Source of the DNA: Norana najaformis
Taxonomy: Eukaryota; Annelida; Clitellata; Crassiclitellata; Hormogastridae
Length of the DNA: 64,000 bases
NCBI GenBank assembly: GCA_964023275.1
Contig: OZ029915.1
Span: 35,088,573 to 35,152,572, forward strand
Direction: 5' to 3'
The notes beneath the pieces were generated by a model. That model ran no database searches and was not told the DNA's origin. It saw only the letters and a program-made list of their open reading frames with translations. Of the stretch, positions 10,355 through 21,049 are shown in pieces (the first letter of the stretch is position 1; each line of letters starts with the position of its first letter). A program made the position numbers and the translations under genes.

Positions 10355-11546
10355 CTGTCTTCTGCCTTATCCTTCTAAGTCATTAAATCATTCCTCCAAC
10401 CCTAGAAATGTCATTGCTTTCTACATTCTGAAAACTTTAGTTATGCTTGCTTCTCCTAATTGCCCAAGTATAGTTTTTAGACTTTGAGGTAATGGTACTC
10501 ACGACTTTCATAGTCATTCTCCATCACTATCATTCTCTGACATAATTTCTTTTGTCTCCAAAATTCTTTTCAATCAAAATATCCGGTCATTTTTCTTAGC
10601 TGTTTTCTATATACTCAATGTGCCGTAATAATTTTGTTTGTGCCCGGTTAAGTTGTATTCGCTATATATCAGGCATGGACTGATTAAAATTAGTGCATAA
10701 CGTTATAACATGCATTAAATGTATTGTGTAATTCATCAGTGTAGTGTATGATTATACTAATTCTATAATTCAAGATCATAATGAGGGAGATGGAGATCAA
10801 AGTGCTGTAAGAGCTAAAATATTGTTATGATTACGCTGTGAAGATTTCAACTCTAGGTGGTTAAAAATGAATCATTCTTGTTAATTTCTGATTGCCATGG
10901 GAGACATTTATGTCCCATAAATATAAACAACCAGAAACGTCCCTGGAATTAGCATACTGGGAGAATATGTTATGTTCATTGTCAATGCATGTTGCTGCCA
11001 ACATCCTTAAATAACATAATGTGATGTGCGGAAGACAGACTTGATTTGTGTTATTTGAAACCATTAAAGTGTATTTGAATGCCGAATGAAATCATCGAGT
11101 AACTGTCAGTAATAATTTCTGTGCACAATCAGTTGATGCCTTGTGCATTACATACCAGCGCTAAAGAATTTGCTAATTAATAATAATCTGACACCAATTA
11201 AACCACCCAGTGGAGCCCTCAGCAAAAACAATCAATACATAATAAACTTAGGTAAAAGTGAAATCATATCTAGCTGTGAATTAAACACATCAGCTTCTCT
11301 GCAGCTGTACTTTGGGAAACAGAAACAGAATAGTAACCTGGTTTCGTAGCAAGCTGTCTCAGTCTCAGCAGCTTTACGAAGTGACTACGGGAATTAAATG
11401 TGAAACCATGCTATTATTACTAAACACGCTGCTATGAAGTTCCTGAACTTTCTTTATTTAACATTACTAGTTAGCTTCTTCACTGTATGACCGTTCTGCA
11501 TTGTATTTTATTGGTGATTTTAATTTATATGCTTACTTAGATACAG
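10355..11546 (+). other. Intron of gene A
   Basis: AT-rich sequence without a supported exon. At about 11130-11175 it has a short block (cagttgatgccttgtgcatt, then a cagcgcta core) that also occurs at 4918-4955 in another intron of this gene. Confidence 0.5.
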
Positions 11547-11937
11547 GTGACAACTGTTGTCAAAAATTCTGCTGCCTTCCTCATTGTTCTCGTTGCAAAT
11601 GCTGTGATGGAAAAAGGAAAAAGTCGGAGAGGAAAGATGATGCTAAAAAAAGTGGCAACAAAAAAGATGATAAACCAGAAACAAAAAATGAAAAGAACAA
11701 TCAGAAAGAAGAAAAACAGGCAAAAAATAAAAACAACGAAACAGTGAGGCCTGAGAAGGAGATGCAAGTTGGAAAAGAACATGGAAAAGAGGATAAACCA
11801 GAAACTAAAGCAGAAAATGGTCACGACAATAATGATGACACAGATGGAAAAGGAAAGAGTTCAAGTGCCGCTAACAATAAGAAAAACAGTGAAGATGAGA
11901 ATCAACCATCAACCAAAAATGAAGATAAGCTTCTAAG
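11547..11937 (+). CDS. Gene A, tail exon T5
   Basis: Acceptor acttagatacag (phase 1), donor AAG|gtaaag (phase 2). It opens with GDNCCQKFCCLPHCSRCKCC, then DGKRKKSERKDDAKK and about 100 residues of very Lys/Glu/Asn-rich, low-complexity sequence, including a repeated DDKPETK / EDKPETK motif. The Cys cluster matches the other tail exons; the rest is probably disordered. The frame runs into TAA if not spliced (AGG TAA at 11936-11941). Confidence 0.75.
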
Positions 11938-12516
11938 GTAAAGTGTTTTCTGTATTGTAAAATCAATTATTTCAAATGTTTTCACTTGATTGATTTATTT
12001 ATTTTTACTTATTTGTATGTATCTGTATTAGTATTTGAATTTATGTCTTGTGCTGGATCATGGAAGCCCCTCAGAAGATAATGTGCTCCAGACTGGCTCC
12101 TTCCCTTTACATCTTTCCAACTGTTGCCATTCTTACTACTGCCATGTGCAGTGGTAAAATTTAGAAATTGTTCTGAACGTTTTATGTTTTGCTGCATGTC
12201 ATGGGCCTCCCAATTAACCAACATCTCCGCTTTGACATTCAATCCAAATGAAACAATTCTTTATACTTGGACGCTCACATAGAAATGTTCTCATGCATGC
12301 CTTCTGCTTATCAGGTGGATTTTGCCTTAACATCGTTTAAGCTTGTAAAACTGTATTGAGCAAGTTGGTTGCTGAGACTAGCTTTCATTGATGCCGAAGA
12401 AGCAAGGATCTTTGGTTATATTTTGCTATGTGTCTTTGAATCAAAAACATATTACCTTGACATTTAAACACATTCGTGGCAGAATCTTAATTGCTGGTTG
12501 TCTGTTATTTTGTTAG

Positions 12517-12826
12517 AGGGAAATTAGATAAAGAACAACTGCTACCTACAATGTTTGGTGACATAGAACTTCAGGAGAGTTCTCAGCGACAAGTGAAACG
12601 CTTTCTACCCCCAAAAAGAGTGCGAGCAGATTCATTTGCAGGTGACGACCGTTCTTTAACACCTGCAACCCCAGGAAGAGATACAAACCAGGATAAATTG
12701 GCAGGTAGCCCAAAAGAAAGCCCAAAGAAAAGCCAGAAACCTAACAAAACCAAAGATAAAGAGAGCAAGGAAGGGAGGAAGAAAGATAATGAAAAGGAGG
12801 AACTTGGAGCATCTACTGACCTATAG
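12517..12826 (+). CDS. Gene A, last exon
   Basis: Acceptor tctgttattttgttag. The split codon AG|A joins in phase 2 to T5 and restores Arg. It encodes GKLDKEQLLPTMFGDIELQE, a basic segment (VKRFLPPKRVRADSF), then Ser/Thr-Pro sites (RSLTPATPGRD, GSPKESPKK) and a charged end ESKEGRKKDNEKEELGASTD-L with stop TAG. SP/TP sites beside basic residues suggest a regulated cytoplasmic tail (inference). No catalytic domain is seen. Confidence 0.72.
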
Positions 12827-13440
12827 CTGACTAAGAATCAGACAGCTGTTAGAAACAGAAGAATTAGAAAAATTATAAAGTTATTATTTTTCCTAGTTGT
12901 CATGTTGCATATTACAATTTTGATACTTTATATGTACCGGTAAAGTACTAGACTAAATGTGGTTCATTTATTTCCATTAGCTTTCAAATAATATTACTGG
13001 TAAACATATAACCTCATCTAAATATCACTGCCCTCTGTACCAACACTCTTGTGTAGATTCTATGTGTTGAATGTGTAGTTATTCAGTTTCAGTTTTGCTT
13101 TCTATCTGAGAAATATCAAATTCACCCAAATTAAAAAACATGGAAATGAAATATGAATTGTACTTTTTGGCCATAAACTTATGTTTTCTAATATATATGA
13201 TATAAATGGTACATATATATGATGCATTTGATTTAGTTTAACTAACTTATATTTTAGGAGTTAAACTTTTATTAAAATTACACCAACTTCCTTTTATAGT
13301 TAAATATTAGTAATATTATTAAATAATAATTATAATACTAACTAATAATATTGTGATACTATTATTACTATTATATTATTATATAACTAAAGTGTTGTAC
13401 AAAAAATGAATAAATCCCAAAGATAACTGAACTGTAGGCA
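12827..13440 (+). other. 3' UTR of gene A
   Basis: AT-rich sequence after the stop with runs of ATTATTA and no open frame of note; ends near the AATAAA at 13409-13414. Confidence 0.5.
13409..13414 (+). terminator. Candidate distal poly(A) signal of gene A
   Basis: AATAAA about 580 bases beyond the stop at 12826, in AT-rich sequence. Confidence 0.45.
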
Positions 13441-13689
13441 AATGTTGTTTTGTGTTGGCTGTTGTCTTAATGGCTTTTACCATGTATAAGAGACTGTTTG
13501 CAACTTCTATCAATTTATTTATTTAACTTTCTATATTACGTCATTTAAATTAAGAAAATTAATATATACTTTAATAATATTACTATAGTTTACTTTTGCC
13601 CTGTTATAATATTAAATTGCTCGATTTATCTGCTGGAATAATCTCCCAAAGAATTACATAAAGGGTCTGATCCATCCTAGCAGATCATC

Positions 13690-13960
13690 AACTCTGCACC
13701 CCAAAAAGCACTGTTCGTTGGGCTTACAGCTGGCCCGCATTGTCACTGGCTGCAACAGGTGGTCCACCTGGGCACAACAACAGTGGCTGTCAGGGACCTT
13801 TTGCAATTTCTCTGCATATCTTTCATTCGAAACTGAAAACACTGCTCTTCAAATCCATCCTGATTCTGCTGCATCTCTTTCGCTGCTGACATTCAAAATA
13901 CCATCTACCACAGGTGTAAGTCTGCCTGTCTACCTGCCTGACCCTTGAATCTCAACTTGG
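13690..13960 (+). mobile_element. Non-LTR retrotransposon 3' relic
   Basis: Contains a frame reading ISLHIFHSKLKTLLFKSI, the F-(H/R)-x-x-L-K-T-x-L-F end typical of several LINE reverse-transcriptase ORFs. Related fragments occur at 59215-59300 and 62170-62380. Its upstream part is too decayed to assign to a clade. Confidence 0.45.
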
Positions 13961-14359
13961 AACCGAACATAACCTTTCCTACCTACAAATACCTTTTTCG
14001 ACTGAGCATTTAGCTGTGAATAAGCTGCATGATTCCAAAGACATGGCTTGCTTGCTGAAGAAACTTTGAGATTACGATTGTGATTATCTAGCAGTTTGAA
14101 TTCTGCTAACAACTTACAGGTTTCCACCACTGTCTAGGCAGGACTGGGCATTTCTACTGCACAAATTAGGCCTAAAACTTTGATGACTACCAGCCCATAA
14201 CATGCCCAATAGTCAGTTCGCATATCTGAACAAGTGTGTTTTAGCCCATGCAGATGTGATCGACAAAGCCGATGTTTTATGTACCGCAAGACATCCTATA
14301 GGCCTGTTAGTAAAGCTATATCTGTTATAGGCCTAATACTTATACATAAACTGATTATG

Positions 14360-14560
14360 ATGATGATGAGTTCGCTGCCCGAAGGCAGGTTCATTGGCTT
14401 TATGCCACCCGGGGATGAGATGAGTGAGGTGGTCCAGTTGCCTTCCTCACAGACAGTTGAGGGTGAGCAACTTGCCCAAGATCGCTACGCAGTGGCGTGC
14501 AGTAGATTCGAACCCGCGACCCTCCGGTTACAAGACATAGAACATATCACTACACCCACA
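14360..14560 (-). mobile_element. tRNA-derived SINE, minus strand
   Basis: On the minus strand it starts with a tRNA-like head: cttgtaaccggagg (anticodon-loop region, TGT) and a box B gggttcgaatct. It continues ctgcgtagcgatcttgggca and into a body ending at a (tca)n run. A diverged relative in the opposite orientation is at 14950-15180, and a similar head is at 47690-47765. Confidence 0.6.
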
Positions 14561-14949
14561 CGTCCCATAAATCATTTGTTATAAATGTATACTAAATTAA
14601 CAATGTGCGTGTAGTTTATTGCGATTTGTTGCGATCTGATTTTGTTATAATGTTCCGTGTTCTAAATTTATTGAAAATCTTGTCTAAACATTTCTGCCAA
14701 ATTTCATAGTTCGGTTAGGCTATAATACACAGAGCTAAAATATAGACTAGGATACATGTTTTATTTTAAGATTAAAGGGCATTAGGTTAAACCCTGTAAT
14801 TTCTGGTTTACATATGGTTAGCCGTGAATATATGGCCAGACAAACGTAGAATTATTCTGTGAAATAATCCTGTTAGGCATGTTTCACATGATATTCCGTG
14901 GCGTTTGTATGAAAACATAAAAGTTATTTTGATTTGCTATTTTACGTTT

Positions 14950-15180
14950 GGAAAATATGTTCTTGAGTCTGTAATCGAACGATTGCGGGTTCGCGCCTGC
15001 TGAGCGAATTCCGCGTAGCGACCCTGTGCAAGTTGTTTGCGCACACGTGCCTCTGTAAGGAGGCAACACTGTAATTTGGTGCCGTGTTGAGCTGGGAAGT
15101 AAACGACAAATCCTGCGCTGCGCTGGCCCAGTGTCCAGGACCTTTGAATCCGTCTACTGCCGGCTCAAGGGCCGAACAGT
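14950..15180 (+). mobile_element. tRNA-derived SINE, plus strand
   Basis: Shares with the copy at 14360-14560 the blocks gtctgtaatcgaacgattgc, gggttcgcgcc and ccgcgtagcgaccctgtgca. It lies just beyond the stop of gene B and would be in its 3' UTR if that transcript is long. Confidence 0.55.
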
Positions 15181-15292
15181 AGAAAGTGAGGGTCACACCT
15201 AAGTTCCACTAGGTACAAAGAAGGTTTACTTCACTTTAAACATTATATTTTACGGAGAATATCATTATATTACAAGTCGTTTGTATAAAAAA

Positions 15293-16001
15293 TTAAACTG
15301 ATAATTCCTCTGCGTATAGAGCGTTATCCACTAAAATAACTTCTCCATCTGCATAGTCAGTTTCATACCATCCTTCAGCGTGATTTTGATTTCCGGCAGC
15401 AGTTTGAAATTTCTGACCCAAAACTTGCTCCACCATTTCCACTGCAGTGCAGTTATAATAGCTTCCTTCGGGTTTATATCTCAGTGGAGGTGGAGACGAA
15501 TAGTTAATCACTGCATCCCTGTCTTTGACATTTTCTTTCAGAGAATCCTCATCGGCAGTCTCTCCATTATAAGCCAAGGCTTTATGCTTTAGCATAGTAG
15601 GGTGAAGAATTTGATCGCTGTTGTTCCCCACTATACCGAAAGAAGCATTTTCAGCATTGTTCTTTATGACAACATCAGTCACGTTTTCGCTGCTGCCACT
15701 GTTCGCATTCATTGGTTCTGGGGAACTTCTGATGGTTTCGTAATTAATAACATCTCCCATCAGCTCGTATACAGAATTATAATTGTCCCTATTTTTATTG
15801 GTCATTGCGTCCCTCTTTTCATTCGTGCTTGACGCTTTCTTCGTATGAAACGCACTGGGTGCTGATTGGTCGTATGATATCCTTTTGCCGTTGACGATGT
15901 TGTTGGAATTGTAAACTATCACAGTTTCTTGATTGATTGTTTGTTGAAGGTGAGCTGCAGGTCTGTCAGGTTGTCCTCGGTTGCCTTTGTTTAGTCGCCT
16001 C
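15293..16001 (-). CDS. Gene B, last exon: cytoplasmic tail with Tyr motifs
   Basis: On the minus strand the acceptor ttgattttgtag joins in phase 2 to the transmembrane exon (AA|G, Lys) and the frame runs 235 codons to TAA. It starts KRRLNKGNRGQPDRP, a basic juxtamembrane stretch. It then carries several tyrosines in phosphorylation-like settings: VIVYNSN, SVYELMGDVINYETI, EGSYYNCTAVEM and, next to the C-terminus, DNALYAEELSV. Acidic/hydrophobic Tyr motifs of this sort can recruit SH2 or PTB proteins; YELM and YETI do not strictly match the ITAM consensus. No kinase domain is present. Composition is polar and probably disordered between motifs. Confidence 0.75.
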
Positions 16002-16439
16002 CTACAAAATCAATTTCCAATTGTTCCCAAATAAAATCTTCAGTGGTTCCAAAATAAAATTAGAAGCGTGTATACTGGTGTGTGTAATAACAATTAAAGC
16101 CTAAAATAAATGTCCAGCAGGGATAGCACACTTTTCTCATGTAGCTATGTATAGGCCTAGTCTATACGTTGCTGTGGACCTGTAGGCCTATATTAAGTAG
16201 CCTATGGCATCGCTAATTAAGTAGGCCTATATTTGGAAAGACTCGCTGAGTTTATATATTTGAATCGGAATCTGTTGCGACAAAATAAAGTATTTTATGT
16301 TGCAACTGAACAGAATTTGTACTCCTTTGCTAATTAGGCTATAAGTAGGCTATTTGTGGAACCCTAATGCTGCGCTAAAGCAATTTCTGACAATGTCTTG
16401 CCGTTTTTACTTTATAAAGATCTCAATATTACCTCTGGC

Positions 16440-16551
16440 CTACGACTACGATTCCTCATCAAAGAGGTTATACTATATATCATTGTTCCTCACTCAGCCG
16501 ATGGACATGTGGCGTGTTAACAAATATCTTACTTACTTACTTACTTATCTC
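16440..16551 (+). repeat. Interspersed repeat family R2 with (TTAC)n tail
   Basis: Core ctcagccgatggacatgtgg, then cgtgttaac, then a ttacttacttac run. The same core occurs at 62078-62155 (+) and 60911-60972 (-), each time beside a simple repeat. Confidence 0.65.
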
Positions 16552-16780
16552 TGACCATTAACTACGGCAAGATTCGTGACTGACTATCTTTTCAATCATC
16601 CAGATAAGTAATTAGCTATAGGCCTAAGACGCATATAACATTAAGAAAACAAATTCATTGAATATATAGCTCCCCTATAGAATTTCTGTTTTTTTTTGAC
16701 TACACATTGACTACAAACTACTTTAAATATCGTCTAACAGTGAACCAACTTCTAACAGTACAAACTAATTTAATACATAC

Positions 16781-16862
16781 TTGTGTCTTAAAAGCACTAT
16801 TGTTAGCGATATTAGGAGGATGGCCACGATAACTGCTCCTACGACGATTCCAGTGATGGCAC
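16781..16862 (-). CDS. Gene B, exon: transmembrane helix
   Basis: Minus-strand exon with acceptor gtctgattatag (phase 1) and donor AA|gtatgt (phase 2). It encodes GAITGIVVGAVIVAILLISL and TIVLLRHK: a single hydrophobic helix with small-xxx-small packing (GIVVGAV) and a basic stop-transfer. Both phases fit the neighbouring exons. Confidence 0.72.
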
Positions 16863-17455
16863 CTATAATCAGACAAGCATGAGTTAGATTTGCAATGTTC
16901 AGAGTTGTTAAGTCTCCATTGAAAAGCCATTCTTTAAAATATGGACTTTGCCTGATCATTTAAATTAGGCAACTGTTATCTATATATACCCTATATAGGC
17001 CTACAAGGTATAATTAAATCTAAATAATTTAAATTGAGTAAACTGAATTTTAATTGTTTGACAGAACTACGAGTTTTGACACAGGATAGGCCTATATGTT
17101 CCAACCTCATGCCAAACATTTTCAACTTTTCCACAGAATAAATCAATATTTCGGCTTTGACTCAGCCGCTTTGTAAACTTGATAATTAACTATTTTTAAA
17201 GAACACTGTCATTTAAATTGCTTCATAGGCCCTACAGCTGTAGACGAACTGATGTATGATAAAGAGAAAATATATACAATAAGAAAACAAGAATGAACGC
17301 GTCTCAACTGTGCTAATTATATCCAATAGAGTTCTACTGCACTGTCTACTATAAATAGACCACGAACGACAACAGCATTTAGAAGCGCAATAATAGAGCA
17401 GTGTGTGAAATTGAATGGATGGCATAACAAGCTATAGTATGAACATACAATGGTG

Positions 17456-17690
17456 ATCGTAATCGTAAACTCGAGATTTCTACAGCGCCCAATGAAAGCT
17501 AAGTCGCGGAAACCAACTTATTCCCAGGAGCTCAGTCAAAACAAAATCGATAGGCAGGAAGGGTGAGCATCTGTTCCAGGTCAAGATCCACGAGGCAGGC
17601 AGCCATACAGTCAGACAGCTACAGTGGATGGTGATTGGAATTGGAGCGGAAGAGAGATAAAAAAGGAAGAGGAAGAGCTTTTCGGTTGTG
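17456..17690 (+). repeat. Interspersed repeat family R1, full-length-like copy
   Basis: Best-preserved copy: atcgtaatcgtaa, then actcgagatttctacagcgc, agtcgcggaaaccaactt, aaaacaaaatcgataggca, ttccaggtcaagatcc and acagctacagtggatggt, ending agagagataa. It sits in an intron of gene B. Relatives are at 2085, 28205 (-), 28500 (-), 57545, 59395 and 60347. Confidence 0.75.
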
Positions 17691-17804
17691 TAAACACGGA
17701 CACATTCAAAGGCAATAAAATAAAATGGCTGTTGATGTAAATTAATATAGATCGATATCTTGAGATTGCCATAAAATCTATTAAGAAATCAATATCATCT
17801 GTAC

Positions 17805-18056
17805 CTGTGCTCAATGAAAAGCCGCTTAGGAGGATTGGCATAAGTGGTGATTGCGTATCATCTTGTGTTTGTGATGGGGTAGGTCTATGTCTTGAACTGT
17901 TCGTTGTGGGTCCAGAGCTGACGAGCGTCGAAATCGTAGGCACATTTCTAGTTTCTGTCAGTGAACTCAGGGATACGCTACCATCAAAGAAACTACCGGT
18001 TGTTGTTCGTGAGCAATTGTATCGACCATTTAAGTGAGGTAGTTTGACACATAAAT
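17805..18056 (-). CDS. Gene B, exon: Ser/Thr-rich stalk
   Basis: Minus-strand phase 1-1 exon (acceptor ccatttattacag, donor CAG|gtacag). It starts DLCVKLPHLNGRYNCS, then a Ser/Thr/Pro-rich stretch (TTTGSFFDGSVSLSSL, STLVSSGPTTNSSRHR, PTPSQTQDDTQSP). It looks like a mucin-type, O-glycosylated stalk between lectin domain and membrane. Sequons NCS and NSS are present. The split codon G|AT links it to the lectin exon as Asp. Confidence 0.62.
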
Positions 18057-18249
18057 CTGTAATAAATGGACAGCTGACTCTTTTAACTTATGGCATTAAT
18101 CTGCATTTGCCCATTGCTTTAAAACGTTCTGTAAGAAGGCTTATTTCGTAAAGCCACTATATTCTATAGGAATCTTAGCATACCTGATACTAAATATAGG
18201 CCTACTGGAGCAAACAGTAATTTCTTTCCGAGACTTACTTACTCAGTAC

Positions 18250-19075
18250 TTAGTCCTTTCTGTGCAGGGCTGCACATCGGGAAACGCAGCTACTCCACTC
18301 ATCTCTGTCGACCGCCAGTCTTTCTGCCTCATCTCACGACATCTCGAAACACCCAAGGTCGTCGTCTCTTATGGTCTCTGGTCAGTTCTTCTTCCCCTCC
18401 TCCGTTTCCCTTCAGCAATCCAGTACATTGCTTGACTGGCTCGCCTATCTTTATCCTTATGAATTACATATCCCATCCATTTCAGTCTTCTGTTTCTGAT
18501 GGTATTTTCTATATACTCTTTCCCCGTCCTTCCTTTTATAGTTTTATCTGATATCTTATCATGCCACGAAATGTGCAGAATTCTTCTCAGCCATCTGTGA
18601 TCTGCTGTCTCCAGTCTTTTCTTGTCTGCCACCGTCATTGGCCAAGTTTCCGATCCATATAGTAGTGTGCTTAATACTATGGCCTCATATAGACGAAGTC
18701 TCCCAAAAGCAGCATTTGTCTTCCCTATGCGTACCTTATCTCCCTGCCACAGCTGCTGTCTGCTGTTATTAAGCTACCGAGTTAGCAGAAATCATCCACG
18801 ACATCAACCTCTTTGTCACTAACCATGATGTTATCCATTCCATTCCATTTTCCTATAATCATGATTATGGTCTTTTCGGGATTGATAGTGAGTCCCACCT
18901 TCACTGCCTCCTCCTGTGCTTTAGATGTTAGTTCTTTCATGCCTTTCCAAGTGCTGTCCAACAGGGCGATATCATCCGCAAAGTCCAAGTCCTTTATTTT
19001 ATCGCCGTTCATCCATTTCAGTCCAGTGTTAGGCCTACTGCCTCCCGTCATTCTCGACATCGTCTAATCCACAAC
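18250..19075 (-). mobile_element. RTE/CR1-type LINE, C-terminal part of reverse transcriptase
   Basis: The minus strand carries the reverse-transcriptase catalytic motif in DLDFADDIALLDSTW (the FADD box), then GLTINPEKT, and after a frame break LETADHRWLRRILHISWHDK, RRLKWMGYVIHKDKDR, RRRGRRTD, and finally LAVDRDEWSSCVSRC to a TAA at 18250-18252. These are the palm, thumb and C-terminal motifs of RTE-like non-LTR elements. A short taagtaagt run follows the stop, as in RTE 3' ends. The copy is 5'-truncated and frame-shifted, and lies in an intron of gene B. Confidence 0.85.
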
Positions 19076-19911
19076 CAGGGAAAAATCATCGGAACTAGGT
19101 CGTGCAGGGACAAGGTCGGCATGAATATAAGCAGGCTCATGACTCATTGAAACGGTCTACGGTGGGATTACGAATTTCAGGGAGGTATGTGTGGCCTATG
19201 CTGCACAACGAACAAGTTGTCAGGACTTATCGTAGGCCTAGGTTCTGCTTGTTATTATCGTTAAACACGCTGGAACTCCTGCTCTCTGAATGTTTTTCTT
19301 CACTGCTGATACATTTTAATTCCAGGTTGCATCGTAAATTCCATTATATTGATTATTGATTAAATTGTGTTTATTATTATAAAGAAAATAACTACACAAC
19401 GCTACAGAAAATGTGTCGTTATTTTCTTTATTTTGTGTTGTCACCATTTCCGTACTGTTTTTATTGGTTTATAAGAAAAATTAAGAAATAGTTATAACTA
19501 TTTTCCAAAAATGTTAAAATGCATTAAAAGGCAGAAAGTTGACATTTCTATTCTAAAATTCAAAGCATCCATCACTAGTTTGCCCTTATTCGGTCACTCG
19601 TTCTGATGCGCCTGGAATTTTGTTATTCTTAACTCGCAGGCATGCATAAGTTCCGAAGAGTCTATCATCAAGTTTGCCGCCCAAGTATTCTAGCATACAG
19701 TATAAGCCTTTTGTTATTTAAATGAATCAAACCAAAATTAATGTGAGAAACACCACATTGGCTTCTCGATACGACAAAAATAAACTTCAAAATGTCTCCA
19801 TATTATAGTACACGTAGTTCTCGCTGGTTGGTACCGTTCACTTTCGAAGACACGGCAACCGCTGCTGCTTTAAAAAACCGCTGCGAATTGGTTGCGTAAC
19901 TTTTCCGGAGA

Positions 19912-19925
19912 GAGTGAGAGAGAGA

Positions 19926-19972
<47 letters not shown>
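19912..19972 (+). repeat. (GA)n microsatellite
   Basis: About 60 bp of nearly pure ga repeats. Confidence 0.9.
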
Positions 19973-19976
<4 letters not shown>

Positions 19977-20198
19977 TTCATGTACCCTCAACGTTTTTGT
20001 GCTTCTACCTTGTGAAAAGATTTTAAATGAAGCGATATTTCTTTGGTTGCTCAGGCGGATAACTGCATTTGCAGAAACACAGAAACAGTTGTTCGACCGT
20101 TAGGTCGCTGTTTAGCCTGCGTGACGTCTAAGAATTCTGAAACTGAGCAAGCATCCAGATGCACACGTGTACATTACTACTTGAGAATAATTGCAAAC

Positions 20199-20567
20199 CT
20201 CGACTGATGCATGAATAAATGATTTTGATAAAGTTTCCATCCAACTGCTGGCTTGTACCGCTACTGCACCGTAAACCGGATTCGTTGTAGAGAAGAATCC
20301 GTTGAGCTATACTGCACTCGTTGTTTCCTGTGCAGTACGTAGACGGTCCTGTAGTCGTATTTGTACACGCATCGCTGGTTACTGGACATTCGAAGCCATT
20401 GTTAATTGCTTGGTACAGTGGACTGAAACCAATGACGGCTGACTCGACATACACAACTTCAGCTGAGTTGTTACAGCTGAAGATAAACTTCGATGCGAAT
20501 TGAATCGGATTATCTCGACATCCGTGGAAGACTTTGCCTGCATTCAGCGTGCTGACTATGTTTACAG
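20199..20567 (-). CDS. Gene B, exon: SUEL/galactose-lectin-like ectodomain
   Basis: Minus-strand exon of 369 bp, phase 1-1. It holds the end of one Cys-rich domain (AVNIVSTLNAGKVFHGC, then FASKFIFSC) and a second complete one. The second starts VVYVESAVIGFSPL, has TYCTGNNECSIAQRILLY and RCSSGTSQQLDGNFIKIIYS-C. The order C-x-G-x-x-x-C-(S)-(I/V) followed by a final hydrophobic strand ending Y-x-C is the pattern of SUEL-type (rhamnose/galactose-binding) lectin domains. The canonical YGR motif near the start is not visible, so sugar binding is uncertain. Upstream exons and the signal peptide were not found. Confidence 0.6.
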
Positions 20568-20845
20568 CTGTACAGTTAATATTACAGGTAATGTTATAAG
20601 AAAATTTACAACATGCACCTCGTGGATTCTATCAGCATAAACGGTCGACACCTTTACTAATATACCCATTCGAAGAATTACACTGTAATCTTATGTAGTT
20701 GGTTTGTACGAGTTTGCAACAAAAATACGATTAAAATTGTATCTAGGCCTGCGCTCTAGATGCCTATGTTCGCGCAATTTCCAAAAGCTGCTTAGGCCTT
20801 TCTGTAGTAGCAGTAATGTTTCTGTAGTAGCATTGTATGCATGTA

Positions 20846-20925
20846 TGTATGTGTGTGTGGGTGGGTGGGTAGGTGGGTGGATGGATGGATGGATGGATGG
20901 ATGGATGGATGGATGTAGGTATGTG
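20846..20925 (+). repeat. (GTGG)n/(ATGG)n microsatellite
   Basis: tgtgtgtgggtgggtggg followed by nine or ten atgg units. It is followed by a tatagcacctttta module of the kind found beside other simple repeats here. Confidence 0.85.
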
Positions 20926-21049
20926 TGTATGTATCTGGCTATTTTTATAGCACCTTTTAAGAAGATCATAAGGGCGCTACTGTGTATGTTCGCATGTATG
21001 TATGGATGTATACATGTGGCCTATGCGTGCGTGTGTATGCACGCGTGAA

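Noticed and set aside
20691..21048. Frames with His/Pro or Met/Asp repeats around 20.8-20.95 kb
   Set aside because: They are translations of the (GTGG)n/(ATGG)n microsatellite.
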